From Candidatus Rhodoferax odensensis (lineage in GTDB: Bacteria > Pseudomonadota > Gammaproteobacteria > Burkholderiales > Burkholderiaceae_C), in NCBI GenBank assembly GCA_016718405.1, contig JADKDJ010000009.1, positions 1-33,957 on the forward strand: a stretch of DNA of 33,957 bases, written 5' to 3'. Position 1 is the first letter of the stretch; each line of letters opens with the position of its first letter. Positions 1 to 10,517 of the stretch are shown piece after piece. The translations under genes were made by a program, and so were the position numbers. A model generated the notes under the pieces. The model was given only the letters and a program-made list of their open reading frames with translations. It was not told the DNA's origin and made no database searches.

Positions 1-1014
1 TCGGGTGGCAAACGGCCCGACGCGTGCCGGATGCGTTTGCCTTGGCTGGTCTCCCAACTCCACTCAGGTAGGCTTTGAATCCGGCGGCCTGCATAGCTTG
101 GCCTGCGCCTTGCGTGCGTTGGCCTTCGTTGGCAAAGGCGCTGACCCAGGGCAAATCGAAATTCCGCCTCGGTCACTTCGGTCTTTGTGGGCGCCGACGC
201 AGCGGTTGACGCCACAGGTTCTGGCGCGGATGTCCGATGCTGATGGGAGTGGGGTTGCGGGGGTCGGAGACTTTGGTGATGGTTTGGGCTTGCCGCTGGC
301 GCTCAATGGCGATGGCCACTACTGGCTGGCTTGGTGGCGAGGTGCGGCGGCGCCCAAACCCCGCGCTGGACGTCAGCAGCCAGGCAAAAAGCCCGATCCC
401 GGCCACCAGGCTGGTGTTGGTGGCCGCCAGTACGAACCAGCGACGGTTCGAGCTGGCGCTGGATGTCAGCGCGGTGCAGGCTTCGTCGATCGTGGCGCAG
501 GCGACCAGCGCCGCTTCGATGCGCTTCTTGAGAATCGGTAGTAGGCAGCGTTGGCAAACAGACCGGGCAGCACGAACACGACCGCCAGACCTGCGGCCAG
601 CAACATCAGCTCGGTGGTGCTTGAAAAATCGAACACCAGTCGCCCAATGCCAAACACCAGTAGCCCCAGACCCAGGCAGATAGCGGCGAACATCAGGGCG
701 ACGATCCACATGCCGCGCCAGGCCAGCCAGTTCAGAGTCGACAGACTGGCTGGCCAATGCCAGGTGGCGCTGGTCCTGCCAGCCTGATCAAAACGGGCGA
801 ACTGGCGCAGGTAGTAGTCCTGGTGCTTCTCGCCCACGGCGGCCTTGTAAGGTCCTGCATTACCGCCGAGGGCGCGCTGGCATCTGGCACTTCGACAAAT
901 CCCGGCTCAATGCGCAAGGGCTTGGCCCGCTGCCTCGTTCGACGCAGGCGGGTGCCCACAGGCGGGCACTTCCCCCGCGGGATCGGTGAACGTTGCGGCG
1001 CATTGCCCGGGCAT
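1..1014 (-). CDS. DUF2628-like membrane protein, frameshifted, 3' end outside window
   Basis: I infer an inner-membrane protein of unknown function. A likely ATG at 1014 opens a short stretch with two cysteines (possible zinc ribbon). After a frame change near 860 comes the segment DYYLRQFARFDQAG with WHWPA about ten residues later, which resembles the DUF2628 family start. Two hydrophobic stretches follow (around 640-720 and 560-620), then a third after another frame change near 540 (SLVAGIGLFAWLL). In the first 130 bases another frame reads PWVSAFANEGQRTQGAGQAM followed by QAAGFKAYLSG, which looks like a SPOR-type peptidoglycan-binding repeat, so the gene may run past the window start. At least three frameshifts are needed. 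It lies about 130 bases downstream of gpx on the same strand. The DUF2628 assignment is moderate, the SPOR suggestion weak. Confidence 0.5.
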
Positions 1015-1142
1015 TAGCAGGAAGGTATCCACCAGCGATTGCAAATAATTGCGGATGTTACCGCGTGCAACACGCGTGCGGAGCGAAAGGCGACCCCAGG
1101 TTGATGTGCCGGGCGTGTGCCGGCAGTGTTGGCAGCCGGCGC

Positions 1143-1628
1143 TCAGGCCGCCAGGGCGGCCTCGATGTCCTGGGCTTAAGCCGTGGCCGGCTCATCGGTG
1201 GGTGCGTAGCGCTTGAGACGCGGGCCGTCCTTGCCAACCAGGAACTTGGTGAAGTTCCACCCGACGCTCTTGCTGCCCAACAGACCGGGCGCCTCGGCCG
1301 ACAGCCAGTGGTACAGCGGATGGGCGTTGGCGCCGACGGACGTCAATCGGCCATCATCGGAAAACTGACGCCATAGTTGAGTTGGCAAAACTCGGCGATT
1401 TCGCCATTGCTGCCAGCATCCTGAGCACCGAACTGGTTAGGAAACCCAAGACGACCAGGCCCTGTTTGCCATACTTCTTGTGCAGGGCTTCGAGTCCGCC
1501 AAATTGTGGCGTGAAGCCGCAGGCACTGGCGGTGTTGACGATCAGCATCGCCTTGCCCTTGAATTTGGACAGGGGCACGGACTTGCCGTTGATCTGGAGT
1601 GCTTCCCGAAATCGTAAACGGTTGACAT
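1143..1628 (-). CDS. gpx: Glutathione peroxidase (Cys-type), frameshifted
   Basis: Reduces hydrogen peroxide and organic hydroperoxides with a thiol donor, in the cytoplasm or periplasm. The start ATG at 1628 has GGAG eight bases upstream and reads MSTVYDF before a frameshift. The next frame gives ALQINGKSVPLSKFKGKAML and then NTASACGFTPQF, the family active site with cysteine where animal enzymes carry selenocysteine. After more frame changes near 1380-1450 the C-terminal part reads GLLGSKSVGWNFTKFLVGKD and then KRYAPTDEP. The WNFTKFL block is a family signature. An in-frame TAA at 1176-1178 interrupts the tail, but the same frame continues AQDIEAALAA to a TGA at 1143, matching the usual ending. 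Total length of about 160 residues fits the family. It follows the lipoprotein gene after 63 bases. Confidence 0.85.
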
Positions 1629-1691
1629 TCAATCTCCAGGAGGTTGCCGCGTGACAGGCGTGCACGGTCTCAGAGCCCCGCGAGCCGAGTA

Positions 1692-2369
1692 TCAAGGATT
1701 GCTCCAAACTTTGCCCAGCACAAGGTCGATGCGGCGCTGCAGGCGCGCCGCGCCGGTCTGGTCGCCAGCTTGCTGGCTGCGCTGCAATTACGCCCAGCCA
1801 CGCCAGCAGCGGGCGGCGCCAGCCTGACCGGAGGCGGCGTCGGCAGCGAGCGCCATGCCTGCTGGGCTGAGCCGATCTTGGCGCAGCAGTCGGCGGCAGC
1901 CACCAAGCGCGCCAGGGGTCTTCGATGGCGGCCAGCACCGGGGCGTCTGGTTGGGTCGGTGGCAAGGCTGCCAGCGCCTGGTGCTGCGCCGGCAGCAGCA
2001 GGTGCGATCCAGGCCCAACCAATCCCCCACGCAGGTAGTCGGCACAGGCCCGGTCCCGCGCGTCGGCATCGCCGGCCAACGCCACAGAAGCCGGGGCAAT
2101 CGTCGAGCTCCAGGCCGGCCAGGCGCACGGCGCGCAGCGCAGCAGTTCGGCGCGTGCCGCAGTCGAGTCACCGGTACTGGCGATTCGCTCCGTGCGCGGC
2201 AAACTCTCGGCCTCGGCAGCAGTGGTATTGCCAGTCAGGTAGCTTCGAGGTGAAGCCCCGAGCGCGCCGTGTGCGTTGCTCTGCCAGTCGGTGGTGGCGC
2301 CGTGCCGGCACAGGCGACCAGGGTCGCCAGTAGCAGTGCCGGGGCGTATCGTCGTGCGTAGTGGGTCAT
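1692..2369 (-). CDS. Putative lipoprotein downstream of the MCE gene, frameshifted
   Basis: The start ATG at 2369 overlaps the TGA of the MCE gene in an ATGA arrangement, so the two are translationally coupled. The first 20 residues are MTHYARRYAPALLLATLVAC followed by AG, a lipoprotein signal with a lipobox (LVAC) and a predicted acylated cysteine at residue 20. The rest is alanine- and leucine-rich with no motif I recognise. The frame changes at least three times, but pieces such as AELLRCA, LRGGLVGPGSHLLLPAQHQ and RLQRRIDLVLGKVW are consistent with one protein of about 225 residues ending at 1692. Its position behind an MCE gene suggests a periplasmic accessory to that lipid-transport system. 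It does not resemble PqiC-type auxiliary lipoproteins. Function unknown. Confidence 0.6.
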
Positions 2370-3343
2370 GGCAGCTTGACCTCGGTGTCACGCGCAAACG
2401 GCCACTTGCGGTTGATCTCATCGACCAACTGCGTGACCCGGCGCAGGCTGGTGTCGACCTCCTTGCGCAGCGCTCCCAGGTCGGTGGTGGCCAGCTTGGC
2501 ATTCGCGCTGACCGCCTTGGGTGTCGGCGCTGATCACCTGGGCATCGGCGAGGATCGCGTCAACGCGTTACTGCAAGCTGCGCGCGCGTCGCTCAGGATG
2601 CCGTTGAGCTGGCGGATCGCCGCCTGTGTTTCGTCCATCACGCCCTGTTTGCCAAAGACCCGTTCGTCGGCCTTGGCCAACAGGGCGTTGGTGCGGTCCA
2701 ACGTGGTGATGATCTTCCGGGCGTTGTCATCGTCGCCGAGCACACCACCAAGTACGCCGTAACGTCCATTCAGGCGCTCGGTGGTGGTGCGCAGGTTACC
2801 TAGGCTGGCATTGAGGCTGGAATCTGCAGCGGTCATGTTGCTCAGGTTGCTGAGCATCGCGCGCGGTGGCCACCAGTTGCGGGAACTCGGCGGTGGCGTC
2901 ACCGCGTTGGGCACGGGCCCGCTGCGCTCCGGGGGGCAGGGGCGGGTCGGTCAAAACGCCGGTGTAGGCGCGCAGGCGGGTGTCGCCGATGACGCCGCGC
3001 TCCATGGTGAACACGCTGGAACTGCGCAGCCAGCGAACATCTTTTGACCGGAATGTCCCACCAGGATGTGGACCTTTGCCATCTCGGCCAGTTCGATCCG
3101 TTGCACGCAACCGGAAATCCGGAAGGTCAGGTCCATGCCGACGATGATGCCCTCGAGTCGTCGGCGATCAGTACCAGTCGCTGGGTGTTCTCGAAGACCC
3201 CACGCGCCTCCATCACGTACAGGATAAAACCACAGACCAGTGTCAGCATCAGCGCCAGCAACACCATCGCCTTGAACTCGACGTGGGCAATCGGTTTGTC
3301 CGCGGGGCCGCTGGTGGTGGCAGGTTCAGGATCGGGATTGCAT
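2366..3343 (-). CDS. MCE (MlaD-like) family lipid-transport protein, frameshifted
   Basis: Substrate-binding subunit of an Mla-type ABC transporter that moves phospholipids between outer and inner membrane; it is anchored in the inner membrane and faces the periplasm. A single membrane segment (MVLLALMLTLVCGFILYVM) lies about 25 residues from the start. It is followed by the MCE domain, seen as DLTFRISG, QRIELAEMAKVHILV and VRWLRSSSVFTMERGVIGDT across two frames. The rest (positions 2400-2930) is a helical tail with NLRTTTERLNGRYGVLGGVL and IITTLDRTNALLAKADERVF, typical of MCE C-termini. The ATG at 3343 is preferred but requires a frame change within the first few codons; a TTG at 3348 is in frame. 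It begins 9 bases after the permease stop and ends VKLP, overlapping the lipoprotein start. Length of about 325 residues is normal for the family. Confidence 0.85.
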
Positions 3344-3352
3344 GGCAAACGA

Positions 3353-4007
3353 TCAGAAGTAGCGCAAGGGTGAGTGATGCGGCCTCAATCAGCAGCAGCA
3401 CCAAGAATAGTCGAACTGCACCGGGCTGCAGGGTTGAGGCCGCGGCGCCCTGGGGCCTGGGCTCCAGGCTGGCCGCCTAAAGCACCTACGGCCACGGCCA
3501 GCGCCAACAGAACCGGCTTGAAAGCAAAACCGACGGCCACAACCTGCTCGTACACCCTGCCCACGGTGTTGATGTAGACGGGCAGTCCCCAGGGCGACAA
3601 GCCGTAAACCAGCAGATACGCCGCAGCAGGGCCACGATGCTGCTGACCACGGCCAACGCCAGTACCGAGAAGGCGTTCCCGGTCACCTGCGCCAGCAAAC
3701 TGTCGCGCAGGCGCTGCACATCGATGTGGCGCTGTGGTGTTGCCGGCATGGCACCCAACGACGCCACGGCGCCGGCGTTGAAAGCCAGTCCAGCCCGCAA
3801 GGTGACAAACAGCGCCGCCGCGAGCGGGATCAACTCCAGCACCAGCACACGCACCACCATTTCCAGCGCGTATTGCGACAGGCCATAACTGACCGCGGTC
3901 ACCATCACGATGCGGATCAACACCAGACTCAGCAGCGCCGTCAGAACCGTGAACCATGGCAGCACTTGCCAGGTAGTAAGGTAAACGTGATGCGCGGCAT
4001 TCGCCCG
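3353..4007 (-). CDS. MlaE-type ABC transporter permease, 5' part missing
   Basis: Inner-membrane permease of the lipid ABC transporter whose MCE subunit follows. One clean frame from about 4000 to 3630 reads VYLTTWQVLPWFTVLTALLS, then YGLSQYALEMVVRVLVLELI, both characteristic of MlaE-family permeases, with several hydrophobic segments. Later frames give LLVYGLSPWGLPVYINTVGR and a terminal FLVLLLIEAASLTL; dropping one base gives the family ending LRYF at a TGA at 3353. The N-terminal 50-60 residues of a normal permease are absent: the sequence runs straight out of the preceding DUF3999 gene near 4000-4015 with no start codon or ribosome site. No ATPase gene is present nearby, although E. coli places mlaF before mlaE. 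A deletion or assembly join is the simplest explanation. Confidence 0.75.
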
Positions 4008-5279
4008 CGCCGTCGGTTTGCAGCCGGACACTGGCGACGCTGGCGCGGGGCAAGTCGTCGAGCTTGGTCGTCATGGCCGCGGCCAGCACGGTGGAGTTGA
4101 TGGCGCTGGGCTCGCTGCGGGCGCGGCCGGCCACCAGTTCAAACGGCGCTCTGCCAGTGGCAAGAAACACCAGTCGCACCGGCTCGAATTCAAGCGCCGC
4201 CTGCAGGTCTGCCACCGGCACGCCAGCGCCTGAAGTGGCCTCCACGCGCAACCAGCGCACGGACGCATCGCCCAGGGCCACGGGCGCGTTGGTGCTGGGC
4301 TGATCGGGCGTGCCAAGACGGTATACCGCCGTCTGCGCCAGTTGCCGCCAGGGCTGCGCGGCGTCGTTACGGCCGAGAATTCGCACCGGGATCAGTGCGT
4401 TGTTGCGCGTGGTGCTCAGGTGCAGCGCCGCCAGGGGTGCGGCAAAGTCCAATGACCAGGTCAGGCTGGTGCTGCCCTCAGCCACCGCGCCTGCCAAAGG
4501 GGCGCGCACCCGTGCAGGCGGTGTCCAGGTGGTCGCAACGCGACCCAGCATGTGCTGCACTTGCACGCCGGCCTGGCCATCCCAGCTCAAACGCAAGTAG
4601 CGGCCCTCCAGCGCCAGGGGTTGTTGCAGCACCAGGGTCTGTGCTGCTGGGCGCGTCGGCACCGTCAAAGCGAAACAGCGGGCCCTTGAGTGCAATCGGC
4701 GTCCAGCGTACCAAGTCGGTACTGCTGGCCAGCGAGAAGTGAACCAGCGTGTTGGCGGGAAATTCAGCCTGCAGTGTGAGTGCGTCGATGGTCTGCTTGT
4801 CGGTCCGCGTGTCAAACAGCACCGTCGGTAGCCGGCTGGACGTTGGCTCTGAGGATGCGGCGCCGTTGGCACCGTCGCCGAAGCGCACCCAGACCGAGCC
4901 ACGCTGGCCGTTCTGATCGATCTGCACCTGCACCGAGTTCTTGCCCGGGCGTTTGCCGCTGGTCGCATTGAATAGCGCCAGGGCGGCATAGCGTTGGGTC
5001 TGTACCGTTGGGCTACTGGTGGTGCCGCTGGATGGCACCAGCGCGAAGGCCACGGCCTCGCCGTCGGCATTGAAAACCCTCACATCGTGCGCGTTACGGC
5101 TTTGTAGCCGCACCATCGCCTCGGCCGGCAGTGTGATGCGCGCGGCGTTGGCACCGGCGGGCACCGCCAGCGTGGCACGCCAGGCGAAATCGGTCGGCGT
5201 CGGTGCGTTGGCCGCGCTGGCATTGGCCGATAGCACGCCCGCCGTCAGCCAGGTAATGCGATGGATCAGGGGTTTTCAT
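4008..5279 (-). CDS. DUF3999 family protein, 3' end lost at a junction
   Basis: Predicted secreted or membrane-anchored beta-rich protein of unknown function that habitually sits beside a DUF2339 gene. The ATG at 5279 overlaps the DUF2339 stop (ATGA). With one A too many in the AAAA run just behind the start, the next frame gives a signal peptide, PLIHRITWLTAGVLSANASA, and then FAWRATLAVPAGANAARITL. A long frame to about 4480 includes RLPTVLFDTRTDKQTIDALT and LQAEFPANTLVHFSLASSTD. The downstream frame carries SVRWLRVEATSGAGVPVADL and EFEPVRLVFLATGRAPFELV, both conserved in DUF3999. The usual C-terminal membrane anchor is missing. The frame merges into the MlaE permease near 4000-4015. Family assignment is confident, the 3' boundary is not. 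Confidence 0.75.
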
Positions 5280-8197
5280 GAGGTGGCCTCCTTAGGTTTG
5301 CTGGCTACCGCCGGCGGTGGCATGGGTGCGAAGTAGCCCACCCCCAGCATCAGCACGCCCACGGCGATGAACACCACGATGCGCTCGGAGCCACCGCGAT
5401 TGGACAAGTCGATCAGGAACAGCTTGAGCACCGTCACGCCCAACAGCACGGCGCCGCCCATCCACACCGGGCGCCTGGCGTCGGTGCGCCACGATCATCA
5501 ACCCCAGTGCAATCAGGGTCCAGAGGATTGAATAGCCGGCTTGCACCAGGAACGATTCGAACAGGCGCTCGGCGTTCCAGGGCACGCCGGCGAACTGGTG
5601 GGCCACGCGCAGCCACACGGTGTTGATCGCGACAAAGCAATTGCCACCAACGCCAATGGCAGGCGTGGGTGGCGCGCCAGCCACCGGGACGGCCAAGGTG
5701 CTCTGACGTAGCCGCATCAGCCACAAAGCGCAGGCCGCCAGACCCAGTGCCACGCTCAGGTCGGTTGGGTTGAGCAGGGGAACATAGGGCAGGGGGCGGG
5801 CGTTGCCGTCGGAATGGACCGCCACGGCCAGACAGCCCAGCGTCACCAACAGCGCTACCGGTGCCGCCGCGCGCCACAGGTAGGCGTCGGCAAAGCGGTC
5901 CAATGGCCAGCGTTGGCGCAGCGTGCTGGCGGGATCGAACCAGGCCCGCGCCGACAGCGCCAACAACACCACGATGGCCGAGACCAGGACAATCACCGAG
6001 GCCCAGGCGGTCCGCTGCAGCTGTGCTTGTTGTACCGCCCAGATCAGTACATTGCCGCCCAATAGCACCAGCAGCCAGATACCGCCACTGTGGGTCCAGG
6101 ACCACCAGCCCTGGGTGTGCCTGCATCAAGCCGGCGCAGCATGACCCGTGCAGCATCAGTGCGACCGGCCATACCAACCAACCCCAGGACTGAAACACGT
6201 GGTCAAGTTGGGTCATGCCCTCCAGCGCGACGAGCAGCATGACCGGCAAGTTGAACCAGGCGGGGGTGGCTGCTATCGACCACGGCCGGGCGCGCAGCGG
6301 CAGGGCCAGTCGGTGGGCGATGAAAGCGCTGCCCAACCAGGCCAACATGCGCAGATGCGCCTGCTCGGCGTGCGTGAAGACGGAGGCCATGACATCGTGG
6401 TCGCCAAGCGCGCTGCGATCAATCTCATAGCTCACTGCGAACTGCCACCACAGGAAGCCGATCCAAAACAGCACTGGTGAGAGACTCTGTTCCAGCTTCT
6501 CAAGCTGGCGCGTCGTTGGTGTTTTTGGCCGGCGCCCCGCCGCGCGACCAGTGCGCCAATGCCAGCGCCGAAAACGCCAGCAACGCGGCGCCAATGAAGC
6601 CCGGGTTGGCCAACGGCCAGCTGGCCACTTGTGCGTGATCCAGCGCGCTGAGGTAGGACAAGGCCGCCAGCAGTTGCAGTGCCAGGCCGATCGCACGCGC
6701 CGGCCAGCGACCCTGGCGCTGGCCCATCCAGTACGGCGGCGCCCTCGGCGGCCCAGACGGCCGAAGTCCAGCGTGCGTCCAACGCCAACGGCACTGCCAG
6801 TGTGACAAAGCCCAGGCCCAGTGCCACGAAGCATTCAGCCAGCCAACGCCCCACATCGTTGCCTTTGCCTGGCACGGCGCATCGCCCAGACACCCAGCCC
6901 CAGGTAGAAACCGCCCGTGGCCAATGACGAAAAGGCGGTGGCGTACTCGATGTCACGCACCAGGCCGGCCTGCAGGCCAAAGGCGACCAGCGGCGTGCCA
7001 AAGATCAGCGTGGCGTCGACGGCCTGTTTGGCCGCCAGTGAATGGCGCGTGGCGTACAGCAGGCTGGCCAGCACGTAGATCAGGAAGAAGGCGATCAGGA
7101 ACGGCTCGGTACTGGCGAAGTGCTCGGGCCGGTACTTGAGCACGCCCCACAGGGTGGCCACGCCAAAGGTGGCGAAGAAGCCCAGCAAGTTCAAAGGCCG
7201 CCAGGCGCGCAGCCAGGCAATCGCCACGACGCCCAGGTTCAGCAGCAGGTAGTAACTGAACAGCCCACGTGGTTGCCCTGGCCGGTGGAGACCAGCAGCG
7301 GAGCGGCAAAGGCACCGGCAAAGCCGATGAAGGCCATCGGCATGGCGTTTTGCAGCAGGGCAATGGCGGTGGAGAAAGCGCAGACCAGTCCCAGTACCAC
7401 GAAGGCCGCGCCAGCCGGCAAGAACTGGTAGAGCCGAAAGGCGGCAAACACGGTCAGGTACAACACGGCCACACCTGCGCCTTGCAGTGTCAAGGCGTAG
7501 GCCAGTTTGTCCGGCTTGGTGCGCAGCCGAAAACCAAACACAAACAGGGCAAGGCCAGCCACACCGATGCTGGCCAGGCGCAGCTCGGGGGGCAGGATGG
7601 CGTGGTCGATGGCGTACTTGGCCAGGAAGGCCAGGCCCACGAACAGCACCACCACGCCCATGCGCACGATGGTGTTGCCGCCGAACAGCCAGTTGCGTGC
7701 CGCCGTGATGGCACGGGTGGCCAGATCGGGCTCAGTGGCTTGGGCCGTGCGGGCTTGGGTGGCCGATTTGACCGGCTCGGTAACCGGATGCTGTATGGCC
7801 GGGTTGGGCAGACTGGCCACTGCATCAGCGGGCGCGGCGAGGCTGGCGGTGGCGGCCAGGGCCGCACCAGCGGGCAGCGCGGCTGGCAGCGGTGGGGTGG
7901 TGAGGTCGTCCTATGGATGTCCGCTGGCCAGGGCTCCCCGGGCAGGGTTTCGGGGTCGGGGGTTGTCGGTGGTGTGGGCGTGGCGACCGAGGTGGTGGCA
8001 GACGTTGCAGCCGGCGGTGTAGCCGGTGTGGCGGCCCATTTGGCGCGCTGCAACTCGATTTCGGTTCGTACCGCGCCGCGCAGTGTGCGCCCTGCCAGGG
8101 CGCCGAGAATGGCCCCAGGATGGCGCCCGCTTCGGACTCGTGTCGGCCCATGAGAAAGCCGGAGAATGGCCCCCCAGATTGCGCCCCAGATGATCAT
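5276..8197 (-). CDS. DUF2339 multi-spanning membrane protein, frameshifted
   Basis: Very large inner-membrane protein of unknown function (about 970 residues; DUF2339 members usually have over 20 helices). The ATG at 8197 reads MIIWGAIWGAIL. After a frame change near 8150 it reaches a soluble Ala/Pro/Thr-rich linker, then WLFGGNTIVRMGVVVLFVGL and FLAKYAIDHAILPPELRLAS, the hallmark DUF2339 entry to the membrane region. Hydrophobic helices continue to the end, for example LAYALTLQGAGVAVLYLTVF and VALGLAACALWLMR. The C-terminus reads LKLFLIDLSNRGGSERIVVF and stops at 5276, overlapping the DUF3999 start by four bases. At least six frameshifts interrupt it. The gene is divergent from the small protein at 8443 and is probably cotranscribed with the DUF3999 gene. 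Confidence 0.85.
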
Positions 8198-8442
8198 GCT
8201 GGTGTTCCCCTTGTTGTTTGGGTATTGGTCTGTTCGTGACGCCCCTGAGATCGTCAGCCGGGGCAGTCTAGCAGCGTTGATTGGCCTGCGGCTTGTGCGT
8301 TCCTGCGCACGTTTGGAAACTTGGTTTGCGAGTGTGACTTTTGTTGTGGTTTTTTACACGCATTGCCAGTTCGGACGTGATTTCTGTCACATGCGCTTGC
8401 ATCTGTGCTGGCTAAACTTTCAGCATGTCTCGAGGAACCGCC
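8198..8442. other. Divergent intergenic region
   Basis: This 245-base spacer separates the minus-strand DUF2339 gene from the plus-strand 58-residue gene, so it should hold promoters for both. The minus side shows GGGGA about nine bases before the DUF2339 ATG, a plausible ribosome site. The plus side shows GAGGA six bases before the ATG at 8443. The stretch from 8310 to 8420 is clearly lower in GC than its surroundings (TTTTGTTGTGGTTTTTTACA), as expected for promoter DNA. I could not settle on one -35/-10 pair with proper spacing. Confidence 0.4.
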
Positions 8443-8619
8443 ATGCAACAGTTCAAATTCGCCGAAAGGCCTTCGCAGCCGGACGCGGAATTGTCGCGTT
8501 CCTTCATTCAACGCCTCATTCATTGGGGCGAGCCCGCGCCGGTTCAGGCGCCCTCGAATGCCGAAGTGTTTGACGATCGCGACCTGGACCAACGGGTGCG
8601 CGAATCGGGCGAGTGGTAA
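8443..8619 (+). CDS. Small uncharacterised protein, 58 residues
   Basis: The ATG at 8443 is chosen over the one at 8425 because GAGGA lies six bases upstream of it. The frame is clean and ends RVRESGEW with a TAA-type stop at 8619. The protein is polar, with an aromatic patch (FIQRLIHWGE) and an acidic C-terminal half (EVFDDRDLDQRVRESGEW). It has no signal peptide or membrane segment. I recognise no domain; it resembles short hypothetical proteins of Comamonadaceae with a similar tail, but this is from memory. A rho-independent terminator 65 bases downstream shows that the gene is its own transcription unit. A group II intron is inserted immediately behind that terminator. Confidence 0.6.
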   Translation: MQQFKFAERPSQPDAELSRSFIQRLIHWGEPAPVQAPSNAEVFDDRDLDQRVRESGEW

Positions 8620-8684
8620 GCGCGAGCTCTTAGCCGCGCGTCTCTGTTTTACTGAGTCCGGTTGCCGCTGAGGCGGTAGTTTTC

Positions 8685-8710
8685 AGGCGCCTGTCGGGCG
8701 CCTTTTTATT
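8685..8710 (+). terminator. Rho-independent terminator
   Basis: A 7-bp GC-rich stem (AGGCGCC / GGCGCCT) with a five-base loop (TGTCG) is followed by TTTTATT. It ends transcription of the 58-residue gene. The group II intron begins at the next base, 8711, which matches the insertion preference of class C introns. Confidence 0.9.
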
Positions 8711-9112
8711 GTGCGCCCAGCATGGGCGCACTCCTGCGGGTGCAAGTCCCGCCGTAAGTTGATCACGACGAGCGAAGTGAAGCGCAACTGCATGAGGGTG
8801 ACCGAGTGTGGGAAGGAAGCGTGGAGCATAAATTGCGAGCCGATGGACAAGAACCGGATAGAAGGCGCTGCCAAGCAAGGCGAGCAGGCAATGAACTGCA
8901 AAGCCTTTGTGATCAAGGCGAAGTGGCGTAAATCCGGCGGTTGTGCAATGAAGGAGTGCGTTCTTACCTGGGGAGATCTCGCCTTGTGCCTGAAAGGGCG
9001 ACAGCGCAAGCTGGAGCGAGAAGTCAGCAGAGGTCGTAGTAGTTCGAGTGGGTGGCCGATGAGGCGCAGCCCAAAGGACGAAGGGCCGAACGAGAGTGAG
9101 TAATCCGAGGAC

Positions 9113-10504
9113 ATGAGGATGTCAAAGGTCATGCGTCAGATGCCGGAGCAATCTGGGCGGGCCAGCGTAGCGCACGGTGAAGCCGTGCGTGATCTTGTCA
9201 GCGACGAAACCTGCGGCCCGCTGCATGAACACCCGGACACAGGGTCAGCAAAGTCAATGGCAAGCACTGGTGGCCTGCTGGAGGCGGCGCTGACGAGACA
9301 GAACCTGCAAGTGGCATGGAAGCGGGTCAAGGCCAACAAAGGCGCGGCAGGGGTAGACGGGCTCGACATCGAGCAAACCGCCCAGGTCATTCGCCAGCGT
9401 TGGTCCGACATCCGCCAAAGTCTGTTGGCAGGATGGTACCGGCCAAGCCCGGTGCGAAGGGTGATGATTCCCAAACCTGACGGGAGCCAGCGCGAGCTGG
9501 GCATCCCCACGGTGCTGGATCGGCTGATCCAGCAAGCACTGCTGCAAGTGCTGCAACCCCTGATCGACCCCACCTTCAGCAAACACAGCCACGGGTTTCG
9601 CCCCGGCAGGCGGGCACACGACGCGGTCAAAGCCGCGCGGGGCTACGTGCAATCGGGCAAACGCGTGGTGGTGGATGTGGACCTGGAGAAATTCTTTGAC
9701 CGGGTCAACCACGACATCCTGATCGACAGACTCAGAAAGCGCATTGACGATGCTGGAGTGATCCGGCTGATTCGGGCCTACCTGAACGCTGGAATCATGG
9801 ATTGCGGGGTGGTGATGGAACGCCAGAAGGGCACGCCACAAGGCGGACCGCTGTCACCGCTGCTGGCCAACGTGCTGCTCGACGAGGTGGACAAGGTGTT
9901 GGAGGCGCGGGGCTACAGCTTTGCGCGCTACGCTGACGACTGCAACGTTTATGTGGGCAGTCACAAGGCTGGCCAGCGGGTGATGGCGCTGCTCAGGAAG
10001 TTGTACGCCGGGCTCAAGCTTCAAATCAACGAAGCCAAGAGTGCGGTGGCAAGCGCTTTGGGGCGCAAGTTCTTGGGTTACGAGTTATGGGTGGCCAAGG
10101 GTCTGGAGGTGAAATGTGCAGTCGCCTACAGGGCACTGGATAACTTCAAAGCCCGAATCCGCCAACTCACGCGTCGTTCGGGTGGCCGCGGCATGGAGCA
10201 AGTGGTGGAAAAGCTTAGGCCCTACCTGTTGGGTTGGAAGGCTTACTTTGGCTTGGCACAAACGCCAAAAGTCTGGCGAGAGCTGGACGAGTGGCTACGC
10301 CATCGCCTGCGGGCCATACAGCTCAAGCATTGGAAACGATCCAAGACGATCTACCGCGAACTCAAGGCATTAGGGGCATCGCAAGATGTAGCCAAACAAG
10401 TGGCGGGTAACTGCCACCGCTGGTGGCGCAACAGCGCCATGTTGCTCAACAGCGTGCTGACCATTGCGTACTTTGACCGGCTGGGTCTGCCCCGACTCTC
10501 ATGA
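9113..10504 (+). CDS. ltrA: Group II intron reverse transcriptase/maturase
   Basis: Multifunctional intron protein: helps the intron RNA fold and splice, and copies it into DNA at a new site. The uninterrupted frame gives 463 residues. Fingers and palm motifs are visible: RRVMIPKPDGSQRELGIPTV (about 118-137), HGFRPGRRAHDAV (about 161-173), the metal-binding segment VVVDVDLEKFFDRVNHDIL, GTPQGGPLSPLLANVLLDEV, and the catalytic FARYADDCN (270-278, with YADD at 273-276). The thumb/X domain reads LRPYLLGWKAYFGLAQTP, followed by a basic tail (KHWKRSKTIYRELKALG). There is no HNH endonuclease domain after domain X. The first 50 or so residues are an extension lacking RT motifs, so an internal start is possible. 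The intact frame contrasts with the broken genes on either side. Confidence 0.95.
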   Translation: MRMSKVMRQMPEQSGRASVAHGEAVRDLVSDETCGPLHEHPDTGSAKSMASTGGLLEAALTRQNLQVAWKRVKANKGAAGVDGLDIEQTAQVIRQRWSDIRQSLLAGWYRPSPVRRVMIPKPDGSQRELGIPTVLDRLIQQALLQVLQPLIDPTFSKHSHGFRPGRRAHDAVKAARGYVQSGKRVVVDVDLEKFFDRVNHDILIDRLRKRIDDAGVIRLIRAYLNAGIMDCGVVMERQKGTPQGGPLSPLLANVLLDEVDKVLEARGYSFARYADDCNVYVGSHKAGQRVMALLRKLYAGLKLQINEAKSAVASALGRKFLGYELWVAKGLEVKCAVAYRALDNFKARIRQLTRRSGGRGMEQVVEKLRPYLLGWKAYFGLAQTPKVWRELDEWLRHRLRAIQLKHWKRSKTIYRELKALGASQDVAKQVAGNCHRWWRNSAMLLNSVLTIAYFDRLGLPRLS

Positions 10505-10517
10505 CCTCAAACTCTCG

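Noticed and set aside
8711..9103. Open frame within the 5' part of the group II intron
   Set aside because: The region is structured intron RNA; no protein features and no ribosome site.
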